Origin: an uncultured Lachnospiraceae bacterium
Lineage (GTDB): Bacteria; Bacillota; Clostridia; Lachnospirales; Lachnospiraceae
Length of the DNA stretch: 64,000 nt
Direction: 5' to 3'
Assembly: GCA_944383765.1 (NCBI GenBank)
Contig: CALWQT010000013.1
Location: 1 to 64,000 of the forward strand
Below are positions 33,928-42,143 of the stretch, one piece after another (positions within the stretch are counted from its first letter, which is position 1; every line of letters begins with the position of its first letter). The notes beneath the pieces are model-generated. The model was not told where the DNA came from. It saw only the letters and a program-made list of their open reading frames with translations, and did no database searches. Both the position numbers and the translations under genes were made by a program.

Positions 33928-35196
33928 ATGTCACCAATGATAATTACCTTAATTGTTTTATTTTTGGCGATTGTAGGATTTATTTCCGGAAAACTTCCGT
34001 TTTCCTGGATCGGTATCGCCTGCTGTGCAGCATTATATCTGACAGGAGTTCTTACAGCGCAGGAAACATTTAGCGGACTGCAGGATACTAACTGTATCCT
34101 GATGGCATCCATGATGGTGGTAAGCGCCGGTCTGTCCCGTACGAAATTTACCAAGTATGTTTCCAGCATGGTACAGAGACTGGGAAAATCAGAACGGGCA
34201 ATCTTTATCGGACTGATTTTCATTCATGTGATCCTGGTACAGTTTATGACCGGTCTGGTTGCCATGACGATCACATTCCCCATGATTTTCGCTCTTTGCG
34301 ATGATACGGATATGGAACCTTCCAGAGTGATTTATCCTCTGGCGTTGACCAGTATGAGCTGTGTAGGCTGGCTTCCGGTAGCCAATGGTGCGGCAGCATA
34401 TGCCCGTTATAACGGATTTCTGGAGAAGTTAGGAAGTGAGTACCGGCTTGATATCTGGGATCTCTGTCTGGGAAGAATGCCTTCTGTGATTGCGATAGTA
34501 GTATTTCTCTGCATCTTTGCCTGGAAAATGGGACCGCAGAAACCTTCTGCTCCGTATCAGATTCCCAGCGTGAAAAAAGAGGGAGCAGTTCTGGATCCAA
34601 TGAAAGAAAAACTGGCTTATTTGATTTTTGCACTGGTCACGGTGGGTATGCTGACAACCAATATTACCAAGCTGGATGTATGGATGGTTGCCCTGCTTGG
34701 TGCTCTGGCTATGACACTGGTAGGTGTTCTTGACAAAAAACAGGCATTCAATGCCATTCAGTGGGATACTCTGCTGATGCTGGCAGGTCTTCTTGCCGTG
34801 GCAAGTGCCCTTTCCAAAACAGGAGCAGCCGATGTGGTAGGACAGTGGATCGTGTCCCTCCTGGGAGGAACCACCAATCCGTATATCATTGGTGCCGTAT
34901 TCTTTGTAGTGCCTCTGATCCTGACCCAGTTTATGTCCAATACAGCGGTTGATAACGTATTTACACCTCTTGCTATTGCAGCATGTATGCAGCTGAATAT
35001 GAGTCCTCTGGGTGTGCTTGCACTGTTAAGAGTGGCCGGTTCCTGTTCTTTCTTTACACCAATGGCTTCCCCGGCTTCAGCATATGCCATGAGTGTAGGC
35101 GGATATTCCATGAAAGATCTGGTAAAACAGAGTGTGATTCCTGCCATTATTCTTTGTGTGACCTGCGTATTCTTCTGTATGACATTTATCAAATAA
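33928..35196 (+). CDS. SLC13/DASS-type anion permease
   Basis: This is a 422-residue integral membrane protein with about 11 hydrophobic segments, of the SLC13/ArsB-like ion transporter group that imports di- or monocarboxylates with sodium or protons. Typical features are the repeated hairpin entries TGLVAMTITFPMIFALC and TQFMSNTAVDNVFTPLAIAA, with SNTAVD as the conserved substrate loop, and an opposite half containing GWLPVANGAAAYA. It follows the dehydratase by 25 bases with GAAAGAGAGGG upstream. It probably brings in the acid or its ester used by the operon. Substrate not predictable from sequence. Confidence 0.82.
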   Translation: MSPMIITLIVLFLAIVGFISGKLPFSWIGIACCAALYLTGVLTAQETFSGLQDTNCILMASMMVVSAGLSRTKFTKYVSSMVQRLGKSERAIFIGLIFIHVILVQFMTGLVAMTITFPMIFALCDDTDMEPSRVIYPLALTSMSCVGWLPVANGAAAYARYNGFLEKLGSEYRLDIWDLCLGRMPSVIAIVVFLCIFAWKMGPQKPSAPYQIPSVKKEGAVLDPMKEKLAYLIFALVTVGMLTTNITKLDVWMVALLGALAMTLVGVLDKKQAFNAIQWDTLLMLAGLLAVASALSKTGAADVVGQWIVSLLGGTTNPYIIGAVFFVVPLILTQFMSNTAVDNVFTPLAIAACMQLNMSPLGVLALLRVAGSCSFFTPMASPASAYAMSVGGYSMKDLVKQSVIPAIILCVTCVFFCMTFIK

Positions 35197-35221
35197 AGGT
35201 GATGTGGGGAGGCAATAAATA

Positions 35222-36097
35222 ATGAATGTAAAGCAGGATTTTCAGGTTGAGATCACCCGGCAGATGCTGGATGCTTATCCGGTAAAAAAGTATGAAGAAA
35301 AAGAGATTCCTGTCCGGTCAGGAAACGTAAAGGTATATCTGTATAATCCGGACAGAGAAGCGGATCAGCTTCCCGTGGTTTTCTATCTGCATGGAGGCGG
35401 ATTTGTAAAGGGACATCATATAAGAGATAACTATTTCTGTCAGAAAATATGTTATCATGTAGGAGCCCTGGTAATCGATATCGATTATTCCACCGCACCG
35501 GAACATCCATTTCCATGTGCGTTGTATGAAGGCTATGATACGGTAGCTTACTTTATGGCTCAGGCAGAGCAGTATAGAATCAATAAAGATGCCGTATATC
35601 TCATGGGGAACAGTGCGGGAGGAAATCTGGCGGCAGGGATCACAAGACTGTCCATTGAACAGAAAGCGCCGTTCCGGATCAGAAAACTGGTTCTGGACTG
35701 GGCGCCCATGGATCTGTTCACTCCTCACAGAGAAAAGGCATCTGAGTGGAATGAGCAGATGGAAAAAACAGCGGAGAGAGGGGCATATTATAATGAGTGT
35801 TATGCCAAAGGAGAAGACCTGAAAAATCCCCTGATTTCGCCTCTCTATACGGAAATGGAAATTCTGGAACAATTTCCGGAAACCTTTATCATGGCGGCAG
35901 GTCTGGATCTGTTATGTCAGGAGAGCCTTGATTTTGGAGAAAAGCTGAGAAACTGCAAGGCAGACGTGACCGTGAAAAAAATGGAAGAGTGCCATCACGG
36001 ATTTATCACAAATCTGAAAGATAACTGGGAAGCCGGAGAACAGCTGATTTTCCGGTTCTTAAAGGGAACAGATTCTCAGGATGGGGCAGAAAAATAA
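35222..36097 (+). CDS. Alpha/beta hydrolase, HSL/Aes-type esterase
   Basis: This is a 291-residue cytosolic esterase of the hormone-sensitive lipase family. The oxyanion motif is FYLHGGGFVKG and the nucleophile serine is in LMGNSAGGNLAAG. The acid is in MAAGLDLLCQESLDF and the histidine in ECHHGFITN. It starts 25 bases after the permease stop. With the dehydratase and permease it may remove an acyl or lactone group from an imported sugar acid. No signal peptide is present, so hydrolysis happens after uptake. Confidence 0.87.
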   Translation: MNVKQDFQVEITRQMLDAYPVKKYEEKEIPVRSGNVKVYLYNPDREADQLPVVFYLHGGGFVKGHHIRDNYFCQKICYHVGALVIDIDYSTAPEHPFPCALYEGYDTVAYFMAQAEQYRINKDAVYLMGNSAGGNLAAGITRLSIEQKAPFRIRKLVLDWAPMDLFTPHREKASEWNEQMEKTAERGAYYNECYAKGEDLKNPLISPLYTEMEILEQFPETFIMAAGLDLLCQESLDFGEKLRNCKADVTVKKMEECHHGFITNLKDNWEAGEQLIFRFLKGTDSQDGAEK

Positions 36098-36121
36098 AAC
36101 GGAAAATCGAATCAGCAGAAA

Positions 36122-36156
36122 GGCATCGATTCACATTTGTGTTTCGGTGTCTTTTT
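36122..36156 (+). terminator. Terminator of the sugar-acid operon
   Basis: GGCATCGATTCACA pairs with TGTGTTTCGGTGTC over 14 positions, with two wobbles and two mismatches, followed by TTTTT. Confidence 0.7.
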
Positions 36157-36182
36157 GCATAGGATTTTCTCTGTAAAATATC

Positions 36183-36250
36183 TTGACAGATTCTGTGAAT
36201 TATATTAAACTAATGGAGATTAAACAATACTAACAATAGTTAAAAAACTG
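36183..36250 (+). promoter_or_regulatory. feoA promoter with possible iron-regulator half-sites
   Basis: TTGACA (36183-36188), 17 bases and TAAACT (36206-36211) form a promoter. The transcribed leader contains ACTAACAATAGT (ACTA and TAGT arms) at about 36229-36240 in an AT-rich setting, resembling the ACTAA/TTAGT half-sites seen before the NifH-like operon. A DtxR-type regulator gene lies nearby. Confidence 0.55.
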
Positions 36251-36277
36251 TAATCAATGATACAGTAAGGAGAAATT

Positions 36278-36490
36278 ATGAATTTATTGGATGCCAGTCC
36301 GGGTAAGGAATATATTGTGAAGGGTATTGATACGGATGATGAGGAACTGAATGCATTTTTGTTTTCTCTAGGGTGTTATAAGGGAGAACCTATCACGGTT
36401 GTGTCCCATTTAAAGGGGGGCTGTGTAGTTTCTATTAAAGATGCCAGATATAATATGGATACTGATTTGGCGAAAGCCATTTCAATATAA
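36278..36490 (+). CDS. feoA: FeoA ferrous iron transport protein A
   Basis: This 70-residue SH3-like protein assists the FeoB ferrous iron transporter. It shows the FeoA pattern: an N-terminal LLDASPGKEYIVKGI strand, a central LFSLGCYKGEPITVVSHLKGG with the conserved glycine turn, and an ending DLAKAISI. AAGGAG lies eight bases before the ATG. A small terminator hairpin separates it from feoB, so more feoA than feoB may be made. Iron control is likely from its promoter leader and from neighbouring DtxR and Fur-like genes. Confidence 0.92.
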   Translation: MNLLDASPGKEYIVKGIDTDDEELNAFLFSLGCYKGEPITVVSHLKGGCVVSIKDARYNMDTDLAKAISI

Positions 36491-36493
36491 AAC

Positions 36494-36514
36494 AGTGACT
36501 TCGGTCACTTTTTT
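36494..36514 (+). terminator. Intercistronic terminator between feoA and feoB
   Basis: AGTGAC and GTCACT pair around the stable tetraloop TTCG and are followed by TTTTT. It starts four bases after the feoA stop, inside the feoAB gap. Confidence 0.8.
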
Positions 36515-36564
36515 AAAAAACCAGAGTTAGTGTTTGCTAATATCAAATCAGGAGGGTAAATGAT

Positions 36565-38559
36565 ATGAGAATTGCATTGACAGGAAATCCTAACAGCGGA
36601 AAAACCACCATGTACAATGCACTGACAGGACGGAATGAACGTGTTGGAAACTGGGCCGGCGTTACGGTGGAAAAGAAGGAAAGCCTGATTAAAAAGAGTT
36701 ATTATCAAGGAGCAGAAGATCTGGTAGCAGTCGATCTCCCGGGAGCTTATTCCATGTCGCCGTTTACATCGGAAGAAAGTATCACCAGCAGTTATGTGAA
36801 AAACGAGAATCCGGATGCTATCATTAATATTGTGGATGCCACCAATCTGAGCAGAAGCTTATTCTTTACTACACAGCTGCTGGAACTGGGGATTCCGGTT
36901 GTAGTGGCGCTGAATAAAAGTGACATTAACAGAAAGAAGAAGACAGAGATCGATGTAGATCTGCTTTCCCGCAAACTGGGGTGTCCGGTGGTTCAGACTG
37001 TATCCACATCTTCTTCAGACAGCGGATTGAAAGAAGTAGTGCAGAAGGCTTCAGAGCTGAAGGGGATGGGCCAGAAAGCGCCTTATTCTCAGGGGCATAT
37101 TGACCTTAAAGATAAATCTGCTGTGGAAGAAGCGGATAAAAAGAGGTTTGAATTTGTGAACAGCATTGTGAAAGAGGTGGAAAAGCGTAAGATTTTCACC
37201 AGAGATAAAAATCAGCAGGATAAAATCGATGCGGTTCTGACCAATAAGATTATCGGAATTCCTATTTTTGCCGCAGTTATGTACCTGGTATTTTACATAT
37301 CTCAGACAACAGTGGGAACCTGGATTGCAGACTGGCTGGTAGGCTGGATCGAAACTTTTCAGGGATGGGTTGCTGTTCTGGTGGAAGACGCCAATCCCTT
37401 CTTACAGGCTCTGCTGGTCGACGGTATTATCGGTGGTGTAGGCGCTGTAGTTGGCTTCCTTCCGCTGGTAATGGTGATGTATTTCCTGATTGCTCTTCTG
37501 GAAGACTGCGGTTATATGGCAAGGGCAACGGTTGTGCTGGATCCTATTTTCAAGAGAGTGGGTCTGTCCGGAAAGTCGGTTATTCCTATGGTGATCGGTA
37601 CCGGATGTGCAATCCCCGGAATTATGGCATGCCGTACCATCCGTAATGAGAGGGAGCGGAGAGCCACTGCAATGCTGACACCGTTCATGCCCTGTGGAGC
37701 GAAAATGCCGGTCATCGCCTTGTTTGCCGGTGCGTTTTTTGCAGATGCTCCATGGGTTGGACCTATGATGTATTTTGTAGGTATCTTCCTGGTGTTCCTT
37801 GGAGCTCTTCTGGTTAAGAGAATTACCGGATACCGGTTCCGGAAATCATTTTTTATCATTGAACTTCCGGAGTATAAGATACCTAGCCTGAAACGGGCGG
37901 TTTTCTCCATGCTTTCCAGAGGAAAAGCATACATCGTAAAAGCGGGTACCATTATTCTGGTTTGTAATGCGGTTGTTCAGATCATGCAGACTTTCAACTG
38001 GCAGCTTCAGCTGGTGGAAGAAGGGGCAGAAGGGACTTCCATTCTTGCTACGGTAGCGACTCCTTTTGCTGTATTGCTGATTCCGCTGGGATTTGGAGTA
38101 TGGCAGCTGGCAGCAGCGGCCATTACCGGATTTATTGCGAAAGAAAATGTAGTGGGTACATTGGCGGTTGTTTATGGCCTGACAAATTTCATTGATACAG
38201 ATGAACTGGCTCTGGTGGGAAGCGGCAATGAGGTAGCAGCAGTGATGCAGCTGACCAAGGTGGCGGCTTTGGCATATCTGATGTTTAACTTGTTTACGCC
38301 TCCATGTTTTGCGGCAATCGGAGCGATGAATTCAGAAATGCAGGACAGAAAATGGTTATGGGGAGGTATTGCGTTACAGCTTTGTACCGGATATACCATT
38401 GCATTCTTTGTATATCAGATCGGTACATTGGTGACCACTGGAACTCTGGGGGTTGCTGCAGTACCGGGATTGATCGTAATTGCTGTATTTGTATTGATTC
38501 TTGTAACCTTGATTCGCAATACAGACAGAAAATTTGCTGCTGAATATCAGTTGAATTAA
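36565..38559 (+). CDS. feoB: FeoB ferrous iron transporter
   Basis: This is the 664-residue membrane GTPase that imports Fe2+. The N-terminal G domain has G1 GNPNSGKTTMYNAL, G2 in GVTVEKKE, G3 VDLPGAYS and G4 ALNKSD. A membrane part of about 8-10 helices follows, including the two Gate-type repeats (LVMVMYFLIALLEDCGYMAR and FMPCGAKMPVIALFAGAFF) whose cysteines are proposed to lie on the iron path. AGGAGG precedes ATG 36565. It is slightly shorter than enterobacterial FeoB but normal for clostridia. FeoA lies upstream behind a terminator; the DtxR gene converges downstream. Confidence 0.96.
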   Translation: MRIALTGNPNSGKTTMYNALTGRNERVGNWAGVTVEKKESLIKKSYYQGAEDLVAVDLPGAYSMSPFTSEESITSSYVKNENPDAIINIVDATNLSRSLFFTTQLLELGIPVVVALNKSDINRKKKTEIDVDLLSRKLGCPVVQTVSTSSSDSGLKEVVQKASELKGMGQKAPYSQGHIDLKDKSAVEEADKKRFEFVNSIVKEVEKRKIFTRDKNQQDKIDAVLTNKIIGIPIFAAVMYLVFYISQTTVGTWIADWLVGWIETFQGWVAVLVEDANPFLQALLVDGIIGGVGAVVGFLPLVMVMYFLIALLEDCGYMARATVVLDPIFKRVGLSGKSVIPMVIGTGCAIPGIMACRTIRNERERRATAMLTPFMPCGAKMPVIALFAGAFFADAPWVGPMMYFVGIFLVFLGALLVKRITGYRFRKSFFIIELPEYKIPSLKRAVFSMLSRGKAYIVKAGTIILVCNAVVQIMQTFNWQLQLVEEGAEGTSILATVATPFAVLLIPLGFGVWQLAAAAITGFIAKENVVGTLAVVYGLTNFIDTDELALVGSGNEVAAVMQLTKVAALAYLMFNLFTPPCFAAIGAMNSEMQDRKWLWGGIALQLCTGYTIAFFVYQIGTLVTTGTLGVAAVPGLIVIAVFVLILVTLIRNTDRKFAAEYQLN

Positions 38560-38567
38560 AACAACAG

Positions 38568-38598
38568 GAGCCTGTATCTGCTAGCTGGATACAGGCTC
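38568..38598. terminator. Bidirectional terminator between feoB and the DtxR gene
   Basis: A perfect 11-bp stem, GAGCCTGTATC with GATACAGGCTC, encloses a 9-base loop. T-rich sequence follows on the plus strand and TTGTTTTAA on the minus strand, fitting convergent genes. Confidence 0.85.
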
Positions 38599-38611
38599 TT
38601 AGTGTTTTTTG

Positions 38612-39010
38612 TCAGTCACATGAGAACTGGCAGTTCCGGGAAATAAAAGTTTTGATTGCATCAAAACTTTCAGGGCTGAGATCGTGTTCAATTTTGCAGG
38701 CGTCGTGTGCTGCTGTTTCCGGGTCAACGCCCAGGGAAACCAGCCAGTTGGTGAAAAAAGTATGACGCTCATAAGTTCTCTGTGCCAAAGATAATCCCAC
38801 AGGAGTGAGAGAAATATATCCTTCATTGGAAATGGTGATATAATCTTTGCTTTTCAGGTTTTTCATTGCAACACTGATGCTTGGTTTGGAATAGTTCAGT
38901 TCCGTTGCAATGTCAATGGAACGGACCACAGGCAGGCGGCCGCTCAAAATGTAAATGGTCTCAAGATAATCTTCCACAGATTCTTCGGACCGGTGTGTGA
39001 TATATCCCAT
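38612..39010 (-). CDS. DtxR/IdeR-type iron-dependent regulator
   Basis: This is a 132-residue metalloregulator with an N-terminal winged helix (SEESVEDYLETIYILSG, then SIDIATELNYSKPSISVAMK) and a metal-binding dimerisation domain. The segment DACKIEHDLSPESFDAI carries the Cys-x-x-Glu-His set of iron-type DtxR/IdeR proteins rather than the Glu of manganese-type MntR. The C-terminal SH3 domain is absent, as in short family members. ATG at 39010 is chosen because AAGGAGG precedes it on the minus strand. It probably represses feo and possibly the NifH-like operon when ferrous iron is plentiful; this control is inferred. Confidence 0.88.
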   Translation of the reverse strand: MGYITHRSEESVEDYLETIYILSGRLPVVRSIDIATELNYSKPSISVAMKNLKSKDYITISNEGYISLTPVGLSLAQRTYERHTFFTNWLVSLGVDPETAAHDACKIEHDLSPESFDAIKTFISRNCQFSCD

Positions 39011-39111
39011 AAAAAAACCTCCTTTCTTATATGATACCATCATAAAGAAAAGATGGCAAGATAAGGGAAAGAAAACACTGTAATTTGCGAACAGGGAGAA
39101 GGAAAAATTAA

Positions 39112-39492
39112 ATGACGGAGCAGGAATATAAAAAAGACATACTGGAAAAAATCAGGGCACGGGGATATCGGGTTACCAAACAGAGAGAAATTTTACTGGA
39201 TATGATTCTGTCGGAGGAATGGTCCTGCTGTAAGGAGATTTATTATAAGGCACAGGAACGGATTCCTGGCATCGGGATTGCCACCGTATACCGAATGATA
39301 AATGTGCTGGAAGAGCTGGGAATCATGGAAAAGAAACGGATCCTTGCTCAGATACAGGAAGAAGGGGAAAAGCAAAACAGAAAATATAGAGTCATTCTGG
39401 AAGAAGGAAAGGTGTTTGAGGTTTCGGAAGAAACACTTCAAAGGCTGTTTCAAAGATTTAATGATAAAATTTATCATCAAAAGGAAAAGTGA
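39112..39492 (+). CDS. Short Fur-like protein without regulatory metal site
   Basis: This is a 126-residue protein with a Fur-family winged helix: GYRVTKQREILLDMIL, then CCKEIYYKAQERIPGIGIAT and TVYRMINVLEELGI. The usual C-terminal half is reduced. The HHHH/HxH cluster and the zinc-binding CxxC pair of Fur, Zur and PerR are missing, and only a short strand-helix tail (KYRVILEEGKVFEV) remains. It therefore may not sense metal directly. It is preceded by a GGGAGAAGG site and opens a group with two small membrane proteins and a P1B ATPase. Regulation of that group is the likely role. Confidence 0.8.
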   Translation: MTEQEYKKDILEKIRARGYRVTKQREILLDMILSEEWSCCKEIYYKAQERIPGIGIATVYRMINVLEELGIMEKKRILAQIQEEGEKQNRKYRVILEEGKVFEVSEETLQRLFQRFNDKIYHQKEK

Positions 39493-39559
39493 TGGAAAAA
39501 ATAGGATTCAGGCTGTATATTCTATTCATGCGAAAGAATGGATATAGGGAGGTGCGGTC

Positions 39560-39640
39560 ATGAAACAGCACAGGTTTTGGGCATGGGCTATGATCATCTG
39601 CCTTGTCATGACAATTTACACAGGATATGAGCATAAATAG
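39560..39640 (+). CDS. Very small membrane protein (26 aa)
   Basis: ATG 39560 follows a well-placed GGGAGGTGCGG site and encodes MKQHRFWAWAMIICLVMTIY and six more residues ending in HK. The product is a single hydrophobic helix flanked by basic residues. It lies between the Fur-like gene and the DUF6110 gene with short gaps, and the next gene follows after 11 bases with its own AGGAGG. The size, ribosome site and operon position support a real microprotein, possibly a partner of the adjacent ATPase. No family name is known to me. Confidence 0.6.
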   Translation: MKQHRFWAWAMIICLVMTIYTGYEHK

Positions 39641-39651
39641 GAGGAATACAT

Positions 39652-39921
39652 ATGTGGAAATGTCTGGAATGTATGGATGTGAAAAAAGCAGGAATTTTTG
39701 CGGCGGGAGTGTTATTTGGTACGGCAGGAGTAAAAATTCTGGCCAGCAAAGATGCGAAAAAGGTATACACGAACTGCACAGCTGCTGTTCTCAGAGCCAG
39801 AGAAAGTGTACTGGAGACAGTTGCTGATATTCAGGCAAATGCGGAAGATATTTATGCGGAAGCACAGCAGATCAATGAGGACAGATATAAAGAAGAGATG
39901 CCTGAGGAAACAGAAGAATAG
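39652..39921 (+). CDS. Small membrane-associated protein, DUF6110-like
   Basis: This is an 89-residue protein with an N-terminal CLECMDVKKAGIFAAGVLFG segment, giving a CxxC pair ahead of a short glycine-rich hydrophobic helix. A helical, charged tail rich in A, E and Q follows. It resembles the small DUF6110 proteins found beside heavy-metal P-type ATPases in Lachnospiraceae. AGGAGG lies before ATG 39652. The operon position between a Fur-like regulator and a P1B ATPase suggests a metal-handling or ATPase-accessory role; the CxxC could bind metal. Confidence 0.7.
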   Translation: MWKCLECMDVKKAGIFAAGVLFGTAGVKILASKDAKKVYTNCTAAVLRARESVLETVADIQANAEDIYAEAQQINEDRYKEEMPEETEE

Positions 39922-39933
39922 GACACAGAACTG

Positions 39934-39961
39934 ACACCTGCGGGAGACTGCAGGTGTTTTT
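39934..39961 (+). terminator. Terminator before the P1B ATPase gene
   Basis: ACACCTGC (39934-39941) pairs with GCAGGTGT (39950-39957) and TTTTT follows. It may attenuate transcription into the ATPase gene 24 bases downstream. Confidence 0.75.
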
Positions 39962-39984
39962 GTGAATCAGAAAGAGAGTTTAGT

Positions 39985-42057
39985 ATGAAGTATGAAATCA
40001 AACATCATATACGGGGAAGAATAAGGCTTCGGATAATTCCGGAACGGATGACCTGCTTACAGGCAGATACGCTGCAGTATTATCTGGAAACCCAGCCTTC
40101 TGTCTGCAGAGTCAAAGTACAGGAGCGTCTGGGTGATGTGGTGATCTGGTATAGAGGGGAGGGAAAAGAGATTCTGAAAAGCCTGAGACAGTTTCATTAC
40201 GGAGACGTTTATGTTCCCCAGGAGTATCTTCAGAATTCTGACAGAGAGATGAATCGTCTGTACTGGGATAGACTGGTGAATCATGTCATAGGAAAAGGAA
40301 TACAGAATCTCTGTTTTCCGCCTTTGTGGAGGATCCTGATCACGGCGGGAAAGTCAGGAAAATATCTGTGGCACGGAGCCAGAAGTCTGGCGAGAGGAAG
40401 GCTGGAGGTATCGGCTCTGGATGCAGCGGCCATAGGTGTGTCGCTTTTAAGGGGAGATTATAAGACAGCGGGATCCGTCATGTTTTTACTGGGAACAGGA
40501 GAGATACTGGAAGAATGGACTCATAAAAAAACGGTAAGCGATCTGGCGAAAAGTATGTCCCTGAATACGGAACGGGTCTGGCTGTGGAAAGAGGACCAGG
40601 AAATACTGGTGGAGGCAGCACAGATCAGTCCTGGAGACTTGATTAAAGTCCATATGGGAAATGTGATTCCTTTTGATGGAGAGGTCCTGGAAGGAGAAGC
40701 TATGGTCAATCAGTCTTCTCTCACCGGGGAATCCATGGCAATGGAAAAAAGAAAGGGGGCTTCTGTTTATGCCGGTACAGTGCTGGAAGAAGGAGAATTG
40801 CTTCTTCAGGTGAGGGAATGCGCGGGAAGCAGTAAATATGAGCAGATCGTTACCATGATAGAGGACACACAGAAACTGAAATCATCGGTGGAAGGTAAGG
40901 CAGAACATATGGCAGATCGTCTGGTACCCTATACTCTGGCAGGTACGGTACTGACCTGGCTGTTTACCCGAAATACGACCAAAGCGCTGTCTGTTCTGAT
41001 GGTGGATTTTTCCTGTGCTCTGAAACTGGCTATGCCCATTGCGGTTCTGTCTGCTATCAGAGAGGCAAGAAATCATCAGATCACAGTGAAAGGCGGAAAA
41101 TATCTGGAGGCCATGGCAGAAGCAGATACCATAGTGTTTGACAAAACAGGTACCCTCACCAAAGCAGAACCTGAAGTGGCAGGGATTGTCCCTTTTATGG
41201 ACGTGGATCCGGACGAACTGCTGAGATTTGCAGCCTGCCTGGAGGAACATTTCCCTCATTCCATGGCGAAAGCTGTGGTAGAGGCAGCCAAGGAGAAGAA
41301 ACTGGAGCACGAGGAGCTCCACACAAAAGTGGAATATCTGGTAGCTCACGGTATTTCATCTTCAATTCAGGGAAAGAAAGTAATTATCGGAAGCTACCAT
41401 TTTGTGTTTGAAGATGAAAAGTGCCGGATTAGGGAAGGTTATGAAGAAACCTTCGAAAGTCTGGAAACCAGGTATTCTCATCTGTATATGGCCATGGACG
41501 GATATCTGGCAGCTGTGATTTACATTCACGATCCGGTAAGGGAAGAAGCGGTGGATGTGATCAGGAAGCTGAGGGAAGCGGGAATCAGAAAAATTGTTAT
41601 GATGACCGGAGACAGTGAGCGGACAGCCAGAGCTATTGCAGGACAGATTGGTGTGGACGAATATTATGCGGAGGTTCTTCCGGAGGATAAAGCCGGATTT
41701 ATTGAGATGGAAAAGGCAAAAGGAAGAAAAGTGGTGATGATCGGAGATGGAATCAATGATTCTCCGGCTTTGTCGGCGGCTGATATCGGGATTGCCGTCA
41801 GCGACGGAGCGGAAATTGCCAGAGAGATATCGGATGTGACCATTGCCACAGATGATCTGTATGGAATCCTGACCTTGAAATTATTGAGCAACCGCCTGAT
41901 GAAGAAAATCGGGGGGAATTATAAAAAGATCATACTGTTTAACAGCAGTTTGCTGCTTATGGGAATCGGCGGCGTGATACAGCCTACAGCCTCTGCATTT
42001 CTGCATAACGGGTCGACCCTGGCATTCAGTCTGAAAAGTATGGATAATTTGTTGTAG
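39985..42057 (+). CDS. Atypical P1B heavy-metal ATPase
   Basis: This is a 690-residue metal-pumping ATPase. The N-terminal 80 residues have a ferredoxin-like HMA fold pattern (HIRGRIRLRIIPERM) without the CxxC metal motif. The catalytic machinery is complete: actuator SLTGES, phosphorylation DKTGTLT, the P1B histidine-proline-type HFPHSMAKAV, and hinge GDGINDSPAL. The transmembrane metal motif, normally CPC or SPC, reads FSCALKLAMP, so it is an uncommon subtype. Neighbours (feoAB, DtxR, Fur-like) suggest export of iron or another divalent metal rather than copper. A dedicated copper pump with CPC is encoded elsewhere in the window (50044-51930). Ion specificity is inferred. Confidence 0.85.
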   Translation: MKYEIKHHIRGRIRLRIIPERMTCLQADTLQYYLETQPSVCRVKVQERLGDVVIWYRGEGKEILKSLRQFHYGDVYVPQEYLQNSDREMNRLYWDRLVNHVIGKGIQNLCFPPLWRILITAGKSGKYLWHGARSLARGRLEVSALDAAAIGVSLLRGDYKTAGSVMFLLGTGEILEEWTHKKTVSDLAKSMSLNTERVWLWKEDQEILVEAAQISPGDLIKVHMGNVIPFDGEVLEGEAMVNQSSLTGESMAMEKRKGASVYAGTVLEEGELLLQVRECAGSSKYEQIVTMIEDTQKLKSSVEGKAEHMADRLVPYTLAGTVLTWLFTRNTTKALSVLMVDFSCALKLAMPIAVLSAIREARNHQITVKGGKYLEAMAEADTIVFDKTGTLTKAEPEVAGIVPFMDVDPDELLRFAACLEEHFPHSMAKAVVEAAKEKKLEHEELHTKVEYLVAHGISSSIQGKKVIIGSYHFVFEDEKCRIREGYEETFESLETRYSHLYMAMDGYLAAVIYIHDPVREEAVDVIRKLREAGIRKIVMMTGDSERTARAIAGQIGVDEYYAEVLPEDKAGFIEMEKAKGRKVVMIGDGINDSPALSAADIGIAVSDGAEIAREISDVTIATDDLYGILTLKLLSNRLMKKIGGNYKKIILFNSSLLLMGIGGVIQPTASAFLHNGSTLAFSLKSMDNLL

Positions 42058-42087
42058 AAAAGAGTCTTTTCGGAGACTCTTTTTTTT
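42058..42087 (+). terminator. Terminator after the P1B ATPase
   Basis: A stem of AGAGTCT with AGACTCT, extended by A/T pairs, encloses loop TTTCGG and is followed by seven T. It directly follows the ATPase stop and isolates the next operon. Confidence 0.9.
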
Positions 42088-42109
42088 GAGTAAATGATAA
42101 TTTTTTTTG

Positions 42110-42138
42110 TTGACAGTAACATATCATAGTGATATAGT
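42110..42138 (+). promoter_or_regulatory. Strong promoter of the NifH-like operon
   Basis: TTGACA (42110-42115) and TATAGT (42133-42138) are separated by exactly 17 bases. This is one of the best promoters of the window, so the operon should be highly expressed when not repressed. Confidence 0.85.
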
Positions 42139-42143
42139 TCCAG

